A stretch of DNA of 50,469 nucleotides from positions 1-50,469 of the forward strand of contig DATKKG010000008.1 in NCBI GenBank assembly GCA_035543015.1, given 5' to 3'. The number at the start of each line of letters is the position of its first letter. Positions within the stretch are counted from its first letter, which is position 1. Below the pieces are notes generated by a model that was not told where the DNA came from, did not search any database, and saw only the letters and a list, made by a program, of their open reading frames with translations. Of this stretch, positions 15,678 to 24,313 are shown in pieces. Both the position numbers and the translations under genes were made by a program. The DNA comes from DATKKG01 sp035543015 (lineage in GTDB: Archaea > Thermoproteota > Nitrososphaeria > Conexivisphaerales > DTJL01).

Positions 15678-15724
15678 GGCGGACGACGTTCCCGGACCCG
15701 CCTCAAATGTGTTCCTGCGGTTGC

Positions 15725-16585
15725 CTAGGCCCGCCTGACGAAGACCAGGGAGGTCCTGAATCCGGGCCGAAAGCCTCTGGCCTTCAGGGCCTGGACGACG
15801 CCCGCGTGGTTCGGACAGGAGACGTTGAGGCGTCTGGCCTTCGCCTTGAAGCACTGCGACATGACAAAAGAAGACAGCTCCCCGACCTGGGGGGCGTCCC
15901 CCAGGAGGAAGCAGGCCTTTGCCCATCGCCGTCCCTTGCCCCCGTCCTCGAAGATCGCGACCGCCATCCCCTTGCCCTCGCCGGCGACCGCCACCATCCT
16001 CCTCCTGACCAGACCGTCGAAGTCGTCCCTTTCGAGAGGGTGGAGAGCCCAGTCCATTTCGTATGACCTGCTTGCGCGGTTGAAGAGGTCCGACGAGTCC
16101 AGATGCTCCCACACCCGGGCCGCCGTGGCCGGGGAAACCCTGCGGGCGCCGTGTGAGGCTTCCTCCTTCGGCTTCCTGCCCCTGAAGAACACCCAGCTGA
16201 ACTCCTCGCTGAAGCCCTGGGAAGAGGCCAGGGCCATGGATGGGCCGTTGTTGGATTCGACCAGCAGCCGGACCGTCGTGTGGCCGGACCGGGCCAGCAT
16301 CTCGAGGGCCTTCTCGGTGAGGGTGCTGGCGACCCCCATCCGTCGGTGGTCGGGCTTGACCCTGAGGCCTTCGAGCCAGGCCACCCCGTGTTCCATCTTC
16401 CAAGAGTTCAGGATCCCAACGGGTTCCTTCCCGTCCAGTGCCACGAGGAAGAGGGAGTCAGGGCTGGCGAGCCACATGTCGTAGACTTCGTCGATGTAGT
16501 CCCCCCAGTCGAAGGTGCCGACGCAGAACGAAAGCACCTCCTCCTTGTCCTCAGCCGTCGCCCTTCTCACGACTATTCCCTGCAA
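15725..16585 (-). CDS. Protein with two GNAT acetyltransferase domains
   Basis: 286 residues. The first GNAT domain (residues ~5-140) has the acetyl-CoA motif A as LEGLRVKPDHRRMGVASTL (R/Q-x-x-G-x-A pattern), followed by ARSGHTTVRLLVESNN and GFSEEFSWVFF. The second half (~150-286) is a degenerate GNAT-like fold ending NVSCPNHAGVVQALKARGF. It probably acetylates an amine of a small molecule or protein, with substrate unknown. The start is TTG at 16585, with a TATA-like GCTTATAG about 35 nt upstream. A GTG at 16570 is an alternative. It is followed on the same strand by a small zinc-ribbon gene. Confidence 0.82.
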   Translation of the reverse strand: MQGIVVRRATAEDKEEVLSFCVGTFDWGDYIDEVYDMWLASPDSLFLVALDGKEPVGILNSWKMEHGVAWLEGLRVKPDHRRMGVASTLTEKALEMLARSGHTTVRLLVESNNGPSMALASSQGFSEEFSWVFFRGRKPKEEASHGARRVSPATAARVWEHLDSSDLFNRASRSYEMDWALHPLERDDFDGLVRRRMVAVAGEGKGMAVAIFEDGGKGRRWAKACFLLGDAPQVGELSSFVMSQCFKAKARRLNVSCPNHAGVVQALKARGFRPGFRTSLVFVRRA

Positions 16586-16633
16586 TGGCCGACCTTCCTG
16601 TTCCGTCCGACTGAGCCTATAAGCCTAGCGAAC

Positions 16634-17071
16634 CTAGGAGACTTCGGAGCGGCACTCTTCGCAGTAGCCATATACGGAGTACTGCTGGTCAACGATATGG
16701 AAGCCGTAGCCGGCGGCCCTTTTCTTCGCGACCTCGGCGATGACGTCGTCGTCTACGTCGATTATCTTGCCGCAGTTCAGGCAGATCAGGTTGATGTGAC
16801 GGGGGACGTGAGAGTCGTAGCGGATGACCTCCCTGGTGCTCACTGCCTGGAGCATCCCCGCTCGCACCAGCGTGTCCAGGGTGGAGTACACCGTGGCCAG
16901 GCTTATGGTCGGATACTCCGGCCTGATCTTCTGATAGACCTCCTCGGCCGTCGGATGCCAGTCGGTGACCAGCACGCACTTGGCGATGGCCATCCTCTGA
17001 GGCGTGAGCCTCAGGCCCAGCTTCCTGAGCCTGGCGTAGGCCTGGTCCACCCTCTCGTCAGACGACGTCAA
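16634..17071 (-). CDS. Fur/PerR family metal-responsive repressor
   Basis: 145 residues. The N-terminal winged helix carries the family hallmarks LRLTPQRMAIAKCV, HPTAEEVYQKI and ISLATVYSTLDTLVRAGM (residues ~20-75). The C-terminal dimerisation and metal domain has RHINLICLNCGKIIDVDDD and YGYCEECRSEV, so both structural-zinc CxxC pairs (~97-100 and ~137-140) are present. It could sense iron or peroxide; residues that separate Fur from PerR cannot be judged by eye. The start is TTG at 17071. Two palindromes just upstream of its TATA box point to autoregulation. Confidence 0.92.
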   Translation of the reverse strand: MTSSDERVDQAYARLRKLGLRLTPQRMAIAKCVLVTDWHPTAEEVYQKIRPEYPTISLATVYSTLDTLVRAGMLQAVSTREVIRYDSHVPRHINLICLNCGKIIDVDDDVIAEVAKKRAAGYGFHIVDQQYSVYGYCEECRSEVS

Positions 17072-17099
17072 TTCCCAAACGAAACGTGGACACAGCCTC

Positions 17100-17141
17100 C
17101 ATATAATTATTGTTGAGAATTCTCATGTAATACTCATTACA
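17100..17141 (-). promoter_or_regulatory. TATA box and two palindromic operators upstream of the Fur/PerR gene
   Basis: The minus-strand TATA element AATTATAT lies at 17107-17100. Directly upstream are TGAGAATTCTCA (17114-17125, perfect 12-bp palindrome) and TGTAAT-ACTC-ATTACA (17126-17141, 6-bp arms). Their AT-rich dyads immediately behind a Fur-type gene suggest operators for that protein. The rest of 17072-17379 shows no gene. Confidence 0.55.
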
Positions 17142-17346
17142 ATCTGGCAGGAACGACTTGCGGCGTCCAAAGTTTAGAACGGCCATTGGCGCCCCTTTCT
17201 ACCGAGTAGAGCTATGCGCCTTCCTTCTCTGTCACATGCTCAGGCCGAGGGGCCCCGGAACCGGAGGGGCGCGATCCGCTCCGTCGGGCGATCCCCTGAC
17301 CGTAGCCAATAGAAACGGGCGGGCCCTTCCGGGGGACCCGCCGCAT

Positions 17347-17355
17347 CTTTTTAAG
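17347..17355 (+). promoter_or_regulatory. TATA-like box of the mre11-rad50 operon
   Basis: CTTTTTAAG is centred 29 nt before the ATG at 17380. It is the main reason for preferring that start over the upstream TTG at 17158. Confidence 0.55.
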
Positions 17356-17379
17356 CCGAGCAAATGGAGAAATCCAAAG

Positions 17380-18690
17380 ATGCCTTCCTCGAAGTCGGGG
17401 CACAGGTTCGCCCACCTGTCGGACGTGCACGTAGGGGCCTGGAGAGAGGCCAAGCTTGCCAGGCTCAGCATGGAGACCTTCCAGTGGATGCTGGACAGAT
17501 GCCTCGAGGAGAAGGTCGACTTCGTAGTGATCTCAGGGGATCTCTTCGACAGCAACATCCCGGACCTCCAGGCCGTGAAGGAGGCGGCCGAGGCCATGAG
17601 GAAGGTCAGGGAACGCGGCGTATCGATCTACGTTACGTACGGCTCGCATGACTACAGCGTCAGCGCCACCTCGATCGTGGACGTCCTCGACGGAGCCGGC
17701 CTCTTCACCAACGTCGTCAGGCTCGGCAAGGCCGCCGGCGAAGGAGAGAGGATCAGGCTGGGCTTCGTCGAAGACCCCGCCACGGGAGCCAAGCTGGCCG
17801 GACTCTATGGAAGGAGGAACGGCCTGGAGTCGGAGTACTACCGCCTCCTGGACAGGGGGCCGCTGGAGCGCGAGAAGGGCTTCAAGGTCTTCCTCTTCCA
17901 CAGCGCCATCGAGGAGCTCAGGCCGCCGGGGTACGAGTTCGGCCAGAGCGTCCCCATCTCCCTCTTCCCCAAGGGGTTCGACTACTACGCCGGGGGCCAC
18001 GTCCACGCCAGGATCCTCGAGGAGATACCGGGGTACGGGCGCATAGCGTTCCCCGGCCCGCTCTTCGGGCACGGTTTCGGCGACCTCGAGGAGATCGCCA
18101 AGGGGACGAAGAGGGGGTTCTTCATCGTGGACTTCGGGGAGGAGGTCGAAGATGTCAGGTTCGTGGAAGTCCCCCTTCCCAAGGTGGCCTTCGAGACCAT
18201 CGACGCCGACGGGAAGACCGCCGCCCAGCTCACGAAGTCGTTGGAGAAGCTGGCGGGGAGCCTGGACTGCGATGGCACCATCGTCCTGGTGAAGGTGACC
18301 GGGAGGCTGTCGTCGGGCAAGACGGCCGAGGTCCCCTTCGACAAAGTGAGGAAGGAGATGGAAGGAAAGAAGGCAATAATCGTCAGGATCAACCGCGCCG
18401 GCCTCACCAGCGCTGAGACTTCGTCTGCGAAGGTCTCCGGGAAGACAAGGGAGGAGATCGAGGAGTACGTGCTGGGCCAGGCCGTCAAGGGGTACTCGGT
18501 GGAGCCTTCCCTGGAACCCGGGCTCAGGGCCGAGCTGGCCGGAAGGCTGTCGGGAGAAGCCGGGGTGAGGGCGGCGAAGAAGCTCCTCGGCTCCCTGGCC
18601 CAGGAAGCCAAGGAGAACGAGAGGAAGGAGGTCTTCAGGGACAGGATGGTCAGGGAAGCGAAGGAGGCCTTAGGCCTGGAGGGATCCTGA
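17380..18690 (+). CDS. mre11: DNA double-strand break repair nuclease Mre11
   Basis: 436 residues from ATG 17380. It is an Mn-dependent 3'-5' exonuclease and endonuclease that works in a complex with Rad50 at DNA ends. The phosphoesterase motifs occur in order: FAHLSDVHVGAW (I), VVISGDLFDSN (II), VTYGSHDYS (III, with GSHD where GNHD is common), LFHSAIEEL, and YYAGGHVHARI (V). The C-terminal ~150 residues form the capping and Rad50-binding part. An in-frame TTG at 17158 would add 74 residues, but they show no homology and precede the TATA box. The stop TGA abuts the rad50 start without spacing, so translation is coupled. NurA and HerA, often neighbours in archaea, are not in the window. Confidence 0.93.
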   Translation: MPSSKSGHRFAHLSDVHVGAWREAKLARLSMETFQWMLDRCLEEKVDFVVISGDLFDSNIPDLQAVKEAAEAMRKVRERGVSIYVTYGSHDYSVSATSIVDVLDGAGLFTNVVRLGKAAGEGERIRLGFVEDPATGAKLAGLYGRRNGLESEYYRLLDRGPLEREKGFKVFLFHSAIEELRPPGYEFGQSVPISLFPKGFDYYAGGHVHARILEEIPGYGRIAFPGPLFGHGFGDLEEIAKGTKRGFFIVDFGEEVEDVRFVEVPLPKVAFETIDADGKTAAQLTKSLEKLAGSLDCDGTIVLVKVTGRLSSGKTAEVPFDKVRKEMEGKKAIIVRINRAGLTSAETSSAKVSGKTREEIEEYVLGQAVKGYSVEPSLEPGLRAELAGRLSGEAGVRAAKKLLGSLAQEAKENERKEVFRDRMVREAKEALGLEGS

Positions 18691-21279
18691 TTGCTGCTGA
18701 AGGGCCTGACGCTGAGCAACATCAGGAGCTATGGCGACGGGGAGACCTCGATCGACCTGCTCCCCGGGCTGACCCTCTTCGAAGGCGACATCGGCAGCGG
18801 CAAGTCGACGATACTGGCAGCCATCGAGTTCGGGCTCTTCGGCCTTGGAGACGTGGAGGCGAAGCACCTCCTCAGGCATGGGGCCAAGAGGGGGAGGGTC
18901 AGGGTCTCGTTCGAGGTGGGAGGCCGCCAGTATTCGGTCAGCAGGACGCTCGTCAAGTCCGGGAGGGGGATCCAGCAGGAGGAGTGCACCCTGGAGGGGG
19001 AAGGCGTCGGAGGGACCTACTCCCCGTCGGAGCTGAAGCCGAAGGTGCTGGAGATACTCGGCTTCAACGAGAAGCCCGACACGAAGTCGACCTCGCGCAT
19101 CTTCCGCTATGCGGTCTACACGCCGCAGGAGTCCATGAAGGAGGTCCTGTCGATGGGGGAGGCCCAGAGGCTTGACACGCTCAGGAGGGCCTTCAACATC
19201 GAGAAGTACAGCTGGGCCGTCGCGAACGCCGAGGACTCGGTCCTCCGGGAGTGGCTCAGGGGCCGGCTCGAAGTGCTGAAAGGCCCGGTGGCCGGGCTGC
19301 CCGCGAAGAGAGCCGAACTCGACCAGAAGCTCAGTTCACTCGCGGCGCTGCAGTCCGATGTCACCCGTCTGCAGGCGGCGGAGGGGGCGGCCGTCGCCGA
19401 CGCCCGGAGCGCCGGCGACAAGGTGGAGTTCTTCCGCCCGAAGCGGCTCGCCGTCACGGAGCTAAGGGGCCAGATCCCTCTCCTGGAGAAGGCGCTGGAA
19501 GCCGCTAGGGAACGGCTGGCGAAGGCTAAGGAGGACGAAGGGGCCCTGCGGAGGGAGATCAAGGAGGCGGCCGACGCGGAGGCCTCCCTGACCCAACTCC
19601 GGCCCGCCTACGACGAGTATGTCGCGCTCAGAGAGAGGATGAAGGTGCTCGCGCAGGCGCATGCGGAGCATGAGAAGCTGTCCAGGGAGCTGCCCGAGAT
19701 ACGCGGAAGCATCGCACTCGAAAGGCGAGGAATCGAGAAGGAGATCGAGTCGCTCGAGTCCCTGACCGCCAGCCCCTCAGAGCTGGCAGAGAGCCTGGAG
19801 GCGACGGAGGCCAGGCTCCGTGAGCTGGAGGCTCGCAAGTCGGAGATCGACGGCCAGGTGAGGGGCCTCGAAGAAGGGGAGGCCGCCCTGAAGGAGCTGG
19901 AGAAGGAGGCCGCCCGCCTGGAGGCCGAGATCGCGTCGTCCAGACGTGAAATCAAGAAGTCGGAGGAGGAGTGGGGCAAGATAGAGCTCATCGGCGTCCA
20001 TGCCCCCTGCCCCCTCTGCAAGCAGGAGCTGACTGAGGAGCACTACAGGCAGGTCGGCCAGGAGTACGCCTCGAGGCTGTCGTCCGCGAGGAGCGGCATC
20101 GAAGCCGCGGGCGCCGCCCTTCAGGCCACCAGGTCGAAGATCGAAGCGGCGATGAGGGGCTCCGAGGCCCTGAGAAGGCTGAGGTCGGAGTCTGGCGAGG
20201 TCGGCGTCAGCATCGGCAGGACCGGAGAGGAGTTGAAGGAGCTGAGGGAGAGGGCATCCAAGATGGAGACCGCGGCCGCTCAGCTGGCGGAGAGGAGGAG
20301 GAAGCTGGCCGAAGGGAGCTTCGCTGCGCCCGAGAAGGAGTCCCTGGCGAAGGTGGAGGCAAGGATCGAGGAGCTCAGGCCCAAGGTCGAGGAGCATGAG
20401 ACAGCCAAGGCGAGGCTCGAGGAGCTGGAGGAAGGAGGAGTCGTAACGGAGTTCGCCCGGCTGGAGCCCCTGGCCGAAAGGAGGGTCGAGCTGGAGAAGA
20501 GGCTTGAGAGGGCCTTCATCGATCTCGACGACGCGGCCACCCAGGCCAAGGAGAAGGGGGAGGAGCTGGCGGCGAAAAGGTCGACCCTGCGGGAGCTTGA
20601 GCCCCTGCTGGTCGAGCTCGACCGGGCCGAGGCTCGCCTCAAGGAGACCCAGGAAAGGGTCCTGAAGGCCAGCAGCGAGCTGTCCGCCGCAAAGGCCACG
20701 GAAGGTGAGATGACGAAGGCCGCCGAGTCACTCAAGGCGGAGGTGGGCTCTCTCGAGACGAAGGAGCGAGAGTTCCTGGCCGACGAGCAGCTGCGGAACT
20801 GGGTCAGGGAGCTCTTCATTCCGTCCGTGTCGTCGATCGAGACACAGGTCCTGGCTTCGGTCAACGAAAGGTTCAATCTCCTGTTTCAGGAGTGGTTCTC
20901 CGAGCTGATGGAGACCGGAGACATCTCGGTGAGGATCGACGACTCCTTCACGCCTCTGGTCGAGCAGGACGGCTACGAGATAGACGCGGCGTCCCTCAGC
21001 GGTGGCGAGAGGACTTCGCTGGCCCTGGCGTACAGGCTGGCGCTGAACACGATGGTGAAGCAGCAGAGCTCATCGGAGGGGGGCCTTCTGATCCTCGACG
21101 AGCCCACCGACGGCTTCAGCTCGGCCCAGCTTCTGAGGCTGAGAGACGTGCTTCAGGAGACGGGATGCGAGCAGGTCATCATGGTCTCCCATGAGAAGGA
21201 GCTGGAGAGCTTCGTCGACAACATATACGAGGTCTCCAGGACGGAAGGGGAGTCCGTCGTGAGGAAGGCCTCGAGGTAG
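18691..21279 (+). CDS. rad50: DNA repair ATPase Rad50
   Basis: 862 residues, typical archaeal length. SMC-like ATPase that tethers DNA ends together with Mre11. Walker A is GDIGSGKST (residues ~33-41). Long coiled-coil arms rich in Glu, Lys and Leu span ~165-720, interrupted by the zinc hook CPLC at residues 440-443, which joins two molecules. The C-terminal lobe has the signature LSGGERTSLALAYRLALN and Walker B LLILDEPTDGFS. TTG at 18691 directly follows the mre11 stop codon, so the pair form one translational unit. No motif is missing. Confidence 0.95.
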   Translation: MLLKGLTLSNIRSYGDGETSIDLLPGLTLFEGDIGSGKSTILAAIEFGLFGLGDVEAKHLLRHGAKRGRVRVSFEVGGRQYSVSRTLVKSGRGIQQEECTLEGEGVGGTYSPSELKPKVLEILGFNEKPDTKSTSRIFRYAVYTPQESMKEVLSMGEAQRLDTLRRAFNIEKYSWAVANAEDSVLREWLRGRLEVLKGPVAGLPAKRAELDQKLSSLAALQSDVTRLQAAEGAAVADARSAGDKVEFFRPKRLAVTELRGQIPLLEKALEAARERLAKAKEDEGALRREIKEAADAEASLTQLRPAYDEYVALRERMKVLAQAHAEHEKLSRELPEIRGSIALERRGIEKEIESLESLTASPSELAESLEATEARLRELEARKSEIDGQVRGLEEGEAALKELEKEAARLEAEIASSRREIKKSEEEWGKIELIGVHAPCPLCKQELTEEHYRQVGQEYASRLSSARSGIEAAGAALQATRSKIEAAMRGSEALRRLRSESGEVGVSIGRTGEELKELRERASKMETAAAQLAERRRKLAEGSFAAPEKESLAKVEARIEELRPKVEEHETAKARLEELEEGGVVTEFARLEPLAERRVELEKRLERAFIDLDDAATQAKEKGEELAAKRSTLRELEPLLVELDRAEARLKETQERVLKASSELSAAKATEGEMTKAAESLKAEVGSLETKEREFLADEQLRNWVRELFIPSVSSIETQVLASVNERFNLLFQEWFSELMETGDISVRIDDSFTPLVEQDGYEIDAASLSGGERTSLALAYRLALNTMVKQQSSSEGGLLILDEPTDGFSSAQLLRLRDVLQETGCEQVIMVSHEKELESFVDNIYEVSRTEGESVVRKASR

Positions 21280-21287
21280 AGGGAGCC

Positions 21288-21773
21288 GTGCTCGGCCCCG
21301 ACGATCTGAGGAGGTTCCTCCGGGAACATGGCATAGACGGAGAGCTCCTCCCCGTCGCGGAGGGCCATACTTCGGGCAAGGCGGCCGGCTCCCTGGACAT
21401 CCCCCTGGAGGAGGTCGCCAAGACGATCGTCTTCGTGGACCAGGAGGGGAGGCCTGTGCTGGCCATCGTGAGGGGGGCGGTGAGGATCAGGCAGAACGAC
21501 TTCGCCAGGAAGGTTGGGGCCAGGAAGCTGAGGCTGGCCACGCCGGAGGAGGTCCTCAGGTTCACCGGGTTCCCAGCGGGAGGGGTCAGCCCCGTGGCCA
21601 ACCTGTGCGAGCACAGGGTCTACATGGACGACGCCCTGATGGCGAAGGAACATGTGTACGCCGGGGGAGGCTCGGACTCCTTCATCCTGAAGATCAGGCC
21701 GGCTGACATGCTGAGGGAATCCAAGGCCGAGCTGATGGAGGTCCCGGTGCAGCCTCCGCCTTCCGACGGATGA
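21288..21773 (+). CDS. YbaK/ProX-type aminoacyl-tRNA deacylase
   Basis: 161 residues, starting with GTG 8 nt behind rad50. The family hydrolyses wrongly charged tRNAs, for example Cys-tRNA(Pro) or Ala-tRNA(Pro). Seen here: HTSGKAAGSLDIPLEEVAKTIVF, where the lysine of AKT is the usual substrate-binding residue, then RIRQNDFARKVGARKLRLA, GFPAGGVSPVAN (the conserved GGxxP loop) and a DDALMAKEHVYAGGGS segment. Probably co-transcribed with mre11-rad50, although no functional link is known. The exact tRNA target is not deducible. Confidence 0.88.
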   Translation: MLGPDDLRRFLREHGIDGELLPVAEGHTSGKAAGSLDIPLEEVAKTIVFVDQEGRPVLAIVRGAVRIRQNDFARKVGARKLRLATPEEVLRFTGFPAGGVSPVANLCEHRVYMDDALMAKEHVYAGGGSDSFILKIRPADMLRESKAELMEVPVQPPPSDG

Positions 21774-21792
21774 TCGGTCCCCCGCCCTCGCC

Positions 21793-22944
21793 TCAGCGGC
21801 GCCTCGAAAGAGCCCACCCCTGGAGGGCTATGAAGGCAGGGATGGTCAGCGCGACCGCGCAGCAGAACAGGTAGGGCGTGGAAAGGCTGACGGATGAAAG
21901 GTAGCCGCCCGCCAGCGGCCCGACCACCACGCCCATGCCGTAGAAGGCCTCCAGCGCCCCGACGGCCGCCCCCAGCCCCTCGCTCCTGGCCTCGTTCGAC
22001 ACCAGCACCAGCGTGACGGGGTAGAACACGCCGAAGCCGTACCCCGAGATTAGGAGAAGCGCCACCATCCAGATCAGTGAGGTGAACCCGAAGACCCCGA
22101 CGAGGGAGCATCCCGCGAACATGAACGCCACGGACAGGTAGAGCGCCCACTTCGGGATGCGCCGGCTGAGCGTGTCGTCGGTGAAGAAGGCGAAGACCCT
22201 GACTAGCGCGAAAAGGGCGAAGAGGTAGCCGATGGTGCTCACGTCGAACCCGTAGGCGTTGAGGTAGGCCGGGAACATGGAGACTATGATGCCGAAGATG
22301 ATGCCGTAGGCCAGGACGGCGGCGTAGGCGGGAGACAGGGCCCTGCTGGGGAGGACCAGTTTGGGTCCGGAGGGGACAGCCAAGGGCCTGTAGGACCTGC
22401 GGAGGGTCAGGAGGGTGTAGGCTATGGTGAAGGCGAGGACGACGGTGGCCGCCGTGAAGAGGAAGCCGTATCCTCCCCAGGTCTGAATCGGGCCCCCGAT
22501 GGCCGGGCCGAGGAAGAACCCCATAGCCCAGGAGACGCTGTACCAGGCCATGGCGGACACCCGCCTGTCCGGCTCCACCGACTCCGCCACCATGGCTTCG
22601 GTTATGGGCCAGAGGAGGGAGTACCCGACGCTCGCCAGCACCTGCGTGAGGATCACCAGGGGGACGGTCTTGGCGAAGACCAGCATCGCCGTGGTGGCGA
22701 GGTTGACGAAGATTCCGAAGAGGTAGAGCTGGCGGCGGATGCCCCTGTCGGAGACGTAGCCGAAGAAGAAGGGGAGGAAGGCGTAGAGGATGGACTTCGC
22801 GGACCCGGCGAGGCCGACGTCCAGCATCGAGCCCCCGACGGACCGGATGTAGGTGGGGATGAAGTAGGCGGTCAGCCCAAGGCCGAGGGAGGACAGGAAG
22901 ACCGAAGAGTCAAGGAAGAACAGCCTGCTCCTGCCGCCCAGCAC
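21793..22944 (-). CDS. Major facilitator superfamily transporter
   Basis: 383 residues with about 12 membrane segments. Motif A appears between helices 2 and 3 as GYVSDRGIRRQLY. FIPTYIRSVGGSMLDVGLAGS parallels the start of the MFS protein at 14221-15504, marking the two as paralogues. RVSAMAWYSVSWAMGFFLGPAIGG is motif C-like (GPxxGG) and suggests an exporter-type, proton-driven carrier. The start is GTG at 22944, with GAGGAGG close upstream. Substrate unknown. Confidence 0.87.
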   Translation of the reverse strand: MLGGRSRLFFLDSSVFLSSLGLGLTAYFIPTYIRSVGGSMLDVGLAGSAKSILYAFLPFFFGYVSDRGIRRQLYLFGIFVNLATTAMLVFAKTVPLVILTQVLASVGYSLLWPITEAMVAESVEPDRRVSAMAWYSVSWAMGFFLGPAIGGPIQTWGGYGFLFTAATVVLAFTIAYTLLTLRRSYRPLAVPSGPKLVLPSRALSPAYAAVLAYGIIFGIIVSMFPAYLNAYGFDVSTIGYLFALFALVRVFAFFTDDTLSRRIPKWALYLSVAFMFAGCSLVGVFGFTSLIWMVALLLISGYGFGVFYPVTLVLVSNEARSEGLGAAVGALEAFYGMGVVVGPLAGGYLSSVSLSTPYLFCCAVALTIPAFIALQGWALSRRR

Positions 22945-22993
22945 CCCAGCCTCCTCACTCGCATCCAGAGGGCGTTGAAGGGAGTATTAAGAA

Positions 22994-23626
22994 TTACAGG
23001 CCCAGGGCCCGCCGGATGACGGAATGGCGCTCGTGCTTCCCCCACGACTTGAATCGCTCCTCCTCCCAGACATCTCCCCTCTCGTGGTACCCCCTAGCCT
23101 CCCAATAGCCGTCCCTGTATCCGTCGAGGAGGGAGATCTCCGTCAGCCACTTCGCCGACTTCCAGAAGTAGATTTGCGGCATGAAAGGGCGGGCCGGAAA
23201 CCCCATCTCGAGGCTTATGGGCTCGCCGTTCAGGGTGAGCGCCACCACGGCGTCTTCCACCATGCCGTCCTCCAGGGGTATCGGGGCATCGTAGCCGTCG
23301 AGCGACTTGAACATGATCCACTTGGCCTCGGGCTTGAGCCCCGCCTCCTTCAGCAGCGCAGGCAACGACGGCCCACTCCACACCGTGTTGGCCACGCTCC
23401 ACCCCGTGACGCAGTGGGTGGGCTCGCTGACCGTGACCTGAGGGAGCCCCTTCAGCTGGTCGTAGGTGAGCTCGAGGGGCCTTTCGACCAGGCCGTCGAC
23501 CCGGAGCCTGTAGGACTGGAGGTCCACCTCGGGGACGCCGAGCGCCCCGTAGAAGATGAACTCCTTGATGTACTTCTGGTTCGGAGGCGTCGCGCCTCCC
23601 TGCGCAGGCTCGGGCATATGCGTCAT
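22994..23626 (-). CDS. Molybdopterin-dependent oxidoreductase of the sulfite oxidase/YedY (MsrP) fold
   Basis: 210 residues, covering just the molybdopterin-binding domain. SYRLRVDGLVERPLELTYDQL opens the domain, and THCVTGWSVANTVWSGP carries the cysteine (Cys72) that ligates molybdenum. PARPFMPQIYFWKSAKWLTEI closes it. Unlike YedY and sulfite oxidases of the periplasm, there is no twin-arginine signal or membrane anchor, so it is predicted to be cytoplasmic. No heme domain is present. It could reduce a sulfoxide or oxidise sulfite; electron partner and substrate are unknown. ATG at 23626 has a TATA-like GATTATTA about 21 nt upstream. It is divergent from a phosphoribosyltransferase gene. Confidence 0.85.
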   Translation of the reverse strand: MTHMPEPAQGGATPPNQKYIKEFIFYGALGVPEVDLQSYRLRVDGLVERPLELTYDQLKGLPQVTVSEPTHCVTGWSVANTVWSGPSLPALLKEAGLKPEAKWIMFKSLDGYDAPIPLEDGMVEDAVVALTLNGEPISLEMGFPARPFMPQIYFWKSAKWLTEISLLDGYRDGYWEARGYHERGDVWEEERFKSWGKHERHSVIRRALGL

Positions 23627-23686
23627 CTTCGCCCCCCGGTCTAATAATCCTATGCCAAGTTCGAGGCGTGCCTAAACAATTAAGTA

Positions 23687-24211
23687 GTGCACGAAGGAAC
23701 AGACCTCCATCGAGGCTGGTTCGCAGGCTTGTCCGACACCAAAGAGCTGCCGAGCAAGAGACACATCGAATGGCTGGAGTTCGGAAGGCTCTGCGAGAAG
23801 CTGGCAGGCTCGGTGAAGGAGAGCGGCAAGAAGGTCGATCTGGTCGTTGGCATCGCCAGGGGCGGTATCCCGCCAGCCATGGTCGTCGCCGACAGGCTTC
23901 GAGTCCCCATCGACTTCATCAACGTGAAGTCGTACACCGGGGTCCAGCAGAGGGGCCGGGTCAAGATCATCTCCACTCTCTTCGAAGATGCCGCCGGGAA
24001 GGAAGTCCTCGTGGTGGACGACCTCGTCGACCAGGGGGAGACCATGGACACCATACTCTCCTTCCTGAGGGAGAAGTACAAGCCCCGCCACGTGATGACG
24101 GGGGCGCTGTTCATCAAGCCCTGGAGCAAGTTCCAGCCGGACTTCTTCGTCGACACGACGGATGCCTGGGTCGTGTTCCCCTGGGAGCACGGCGAGTTCG
24201 GCACAGACTAA
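23687..24211 (+). CDS. Phosphoribosyltransferase (HGPRT-like, PRTase family)
   Basis: Up to 174 residues from GTG 23687, or 160 from TTG 23729. An AATTAAG TATA-like box ends at 23684, so the TTG start may be the true one. Type I PRTase features: VVGIARGGIPPAMVVADRL near residue 55, a flexible SYTGVQQRGR loop, and the PRPP-binding motif VLVVDDLVDQGETM (residues ~106-119). It resembles archaeal purine PRTase-like proteins (hypoxanthine/guanine or xanthine type), but the base specificity cannot be read here. It acts in base salvage in the cytoplasm. Confidence 0.88.
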   Translation: MHEGTDLHRGWFAGLSDTKELPSKRHIEWLEFGRLCEKLAGSVKESGKKVDLVVGIARGGIPPAMVVADRLRVPIDFINVKSYTGVQQRGRVKIISTLFEDAAGKEVLVVDDLVDQGETMDTILSFLREKYKPRHVMTGALFIKPWSKFQPDFFVDTTDAWVVFPWEHGEFGTD

Positions 24212-24237
24212 CGCTTGTTGACCTTTTGATGAACCAC

Positions 24238-24244
24238 TTTTTTT
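24238..24244 (+). terminator. T7 run downstream of the phosphoribosyltransferase gene
   Basis: A run of seven T starts 27 nt after the stop codon, preceded by a TTTT at 24223-24226. This is a typical archaeal poly-T termination signal. Confidence 0.5.
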
Positions 24245-24284
24245 CGACCTGCAGTTAAACGATAAAAGGGGGGTCTCTACAGAA

Positions 24285-24299
24285 GCCGCCGACGGCGGC
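24285..24299 (+). promoter_or_regulatory. Short GC hairpin at the 5' end of the 24314 gene's transcript
   Basis: GCCGCC-GAC-GGCGGC is a perfect 6-bp stem with a 3-nt loop, ending 14 nt before the ATG at 24314. TATA-like elements at 24254-24268 would start transcription almost at its 5' side. Whether it affects stability or translation is unknown. Confidence 0.3.
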
Positions 24300-24313
24300 G
24301 GAAGCGAACACCA

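Noticed and set aside
17158..17379. 74-codon N-terminal extension of Mre11 from TTG 17158
   Set aside because: It precedes the TATA box at 17347-17355, has no homology, and the phosphoesterase domain begins just after ATG 17380.
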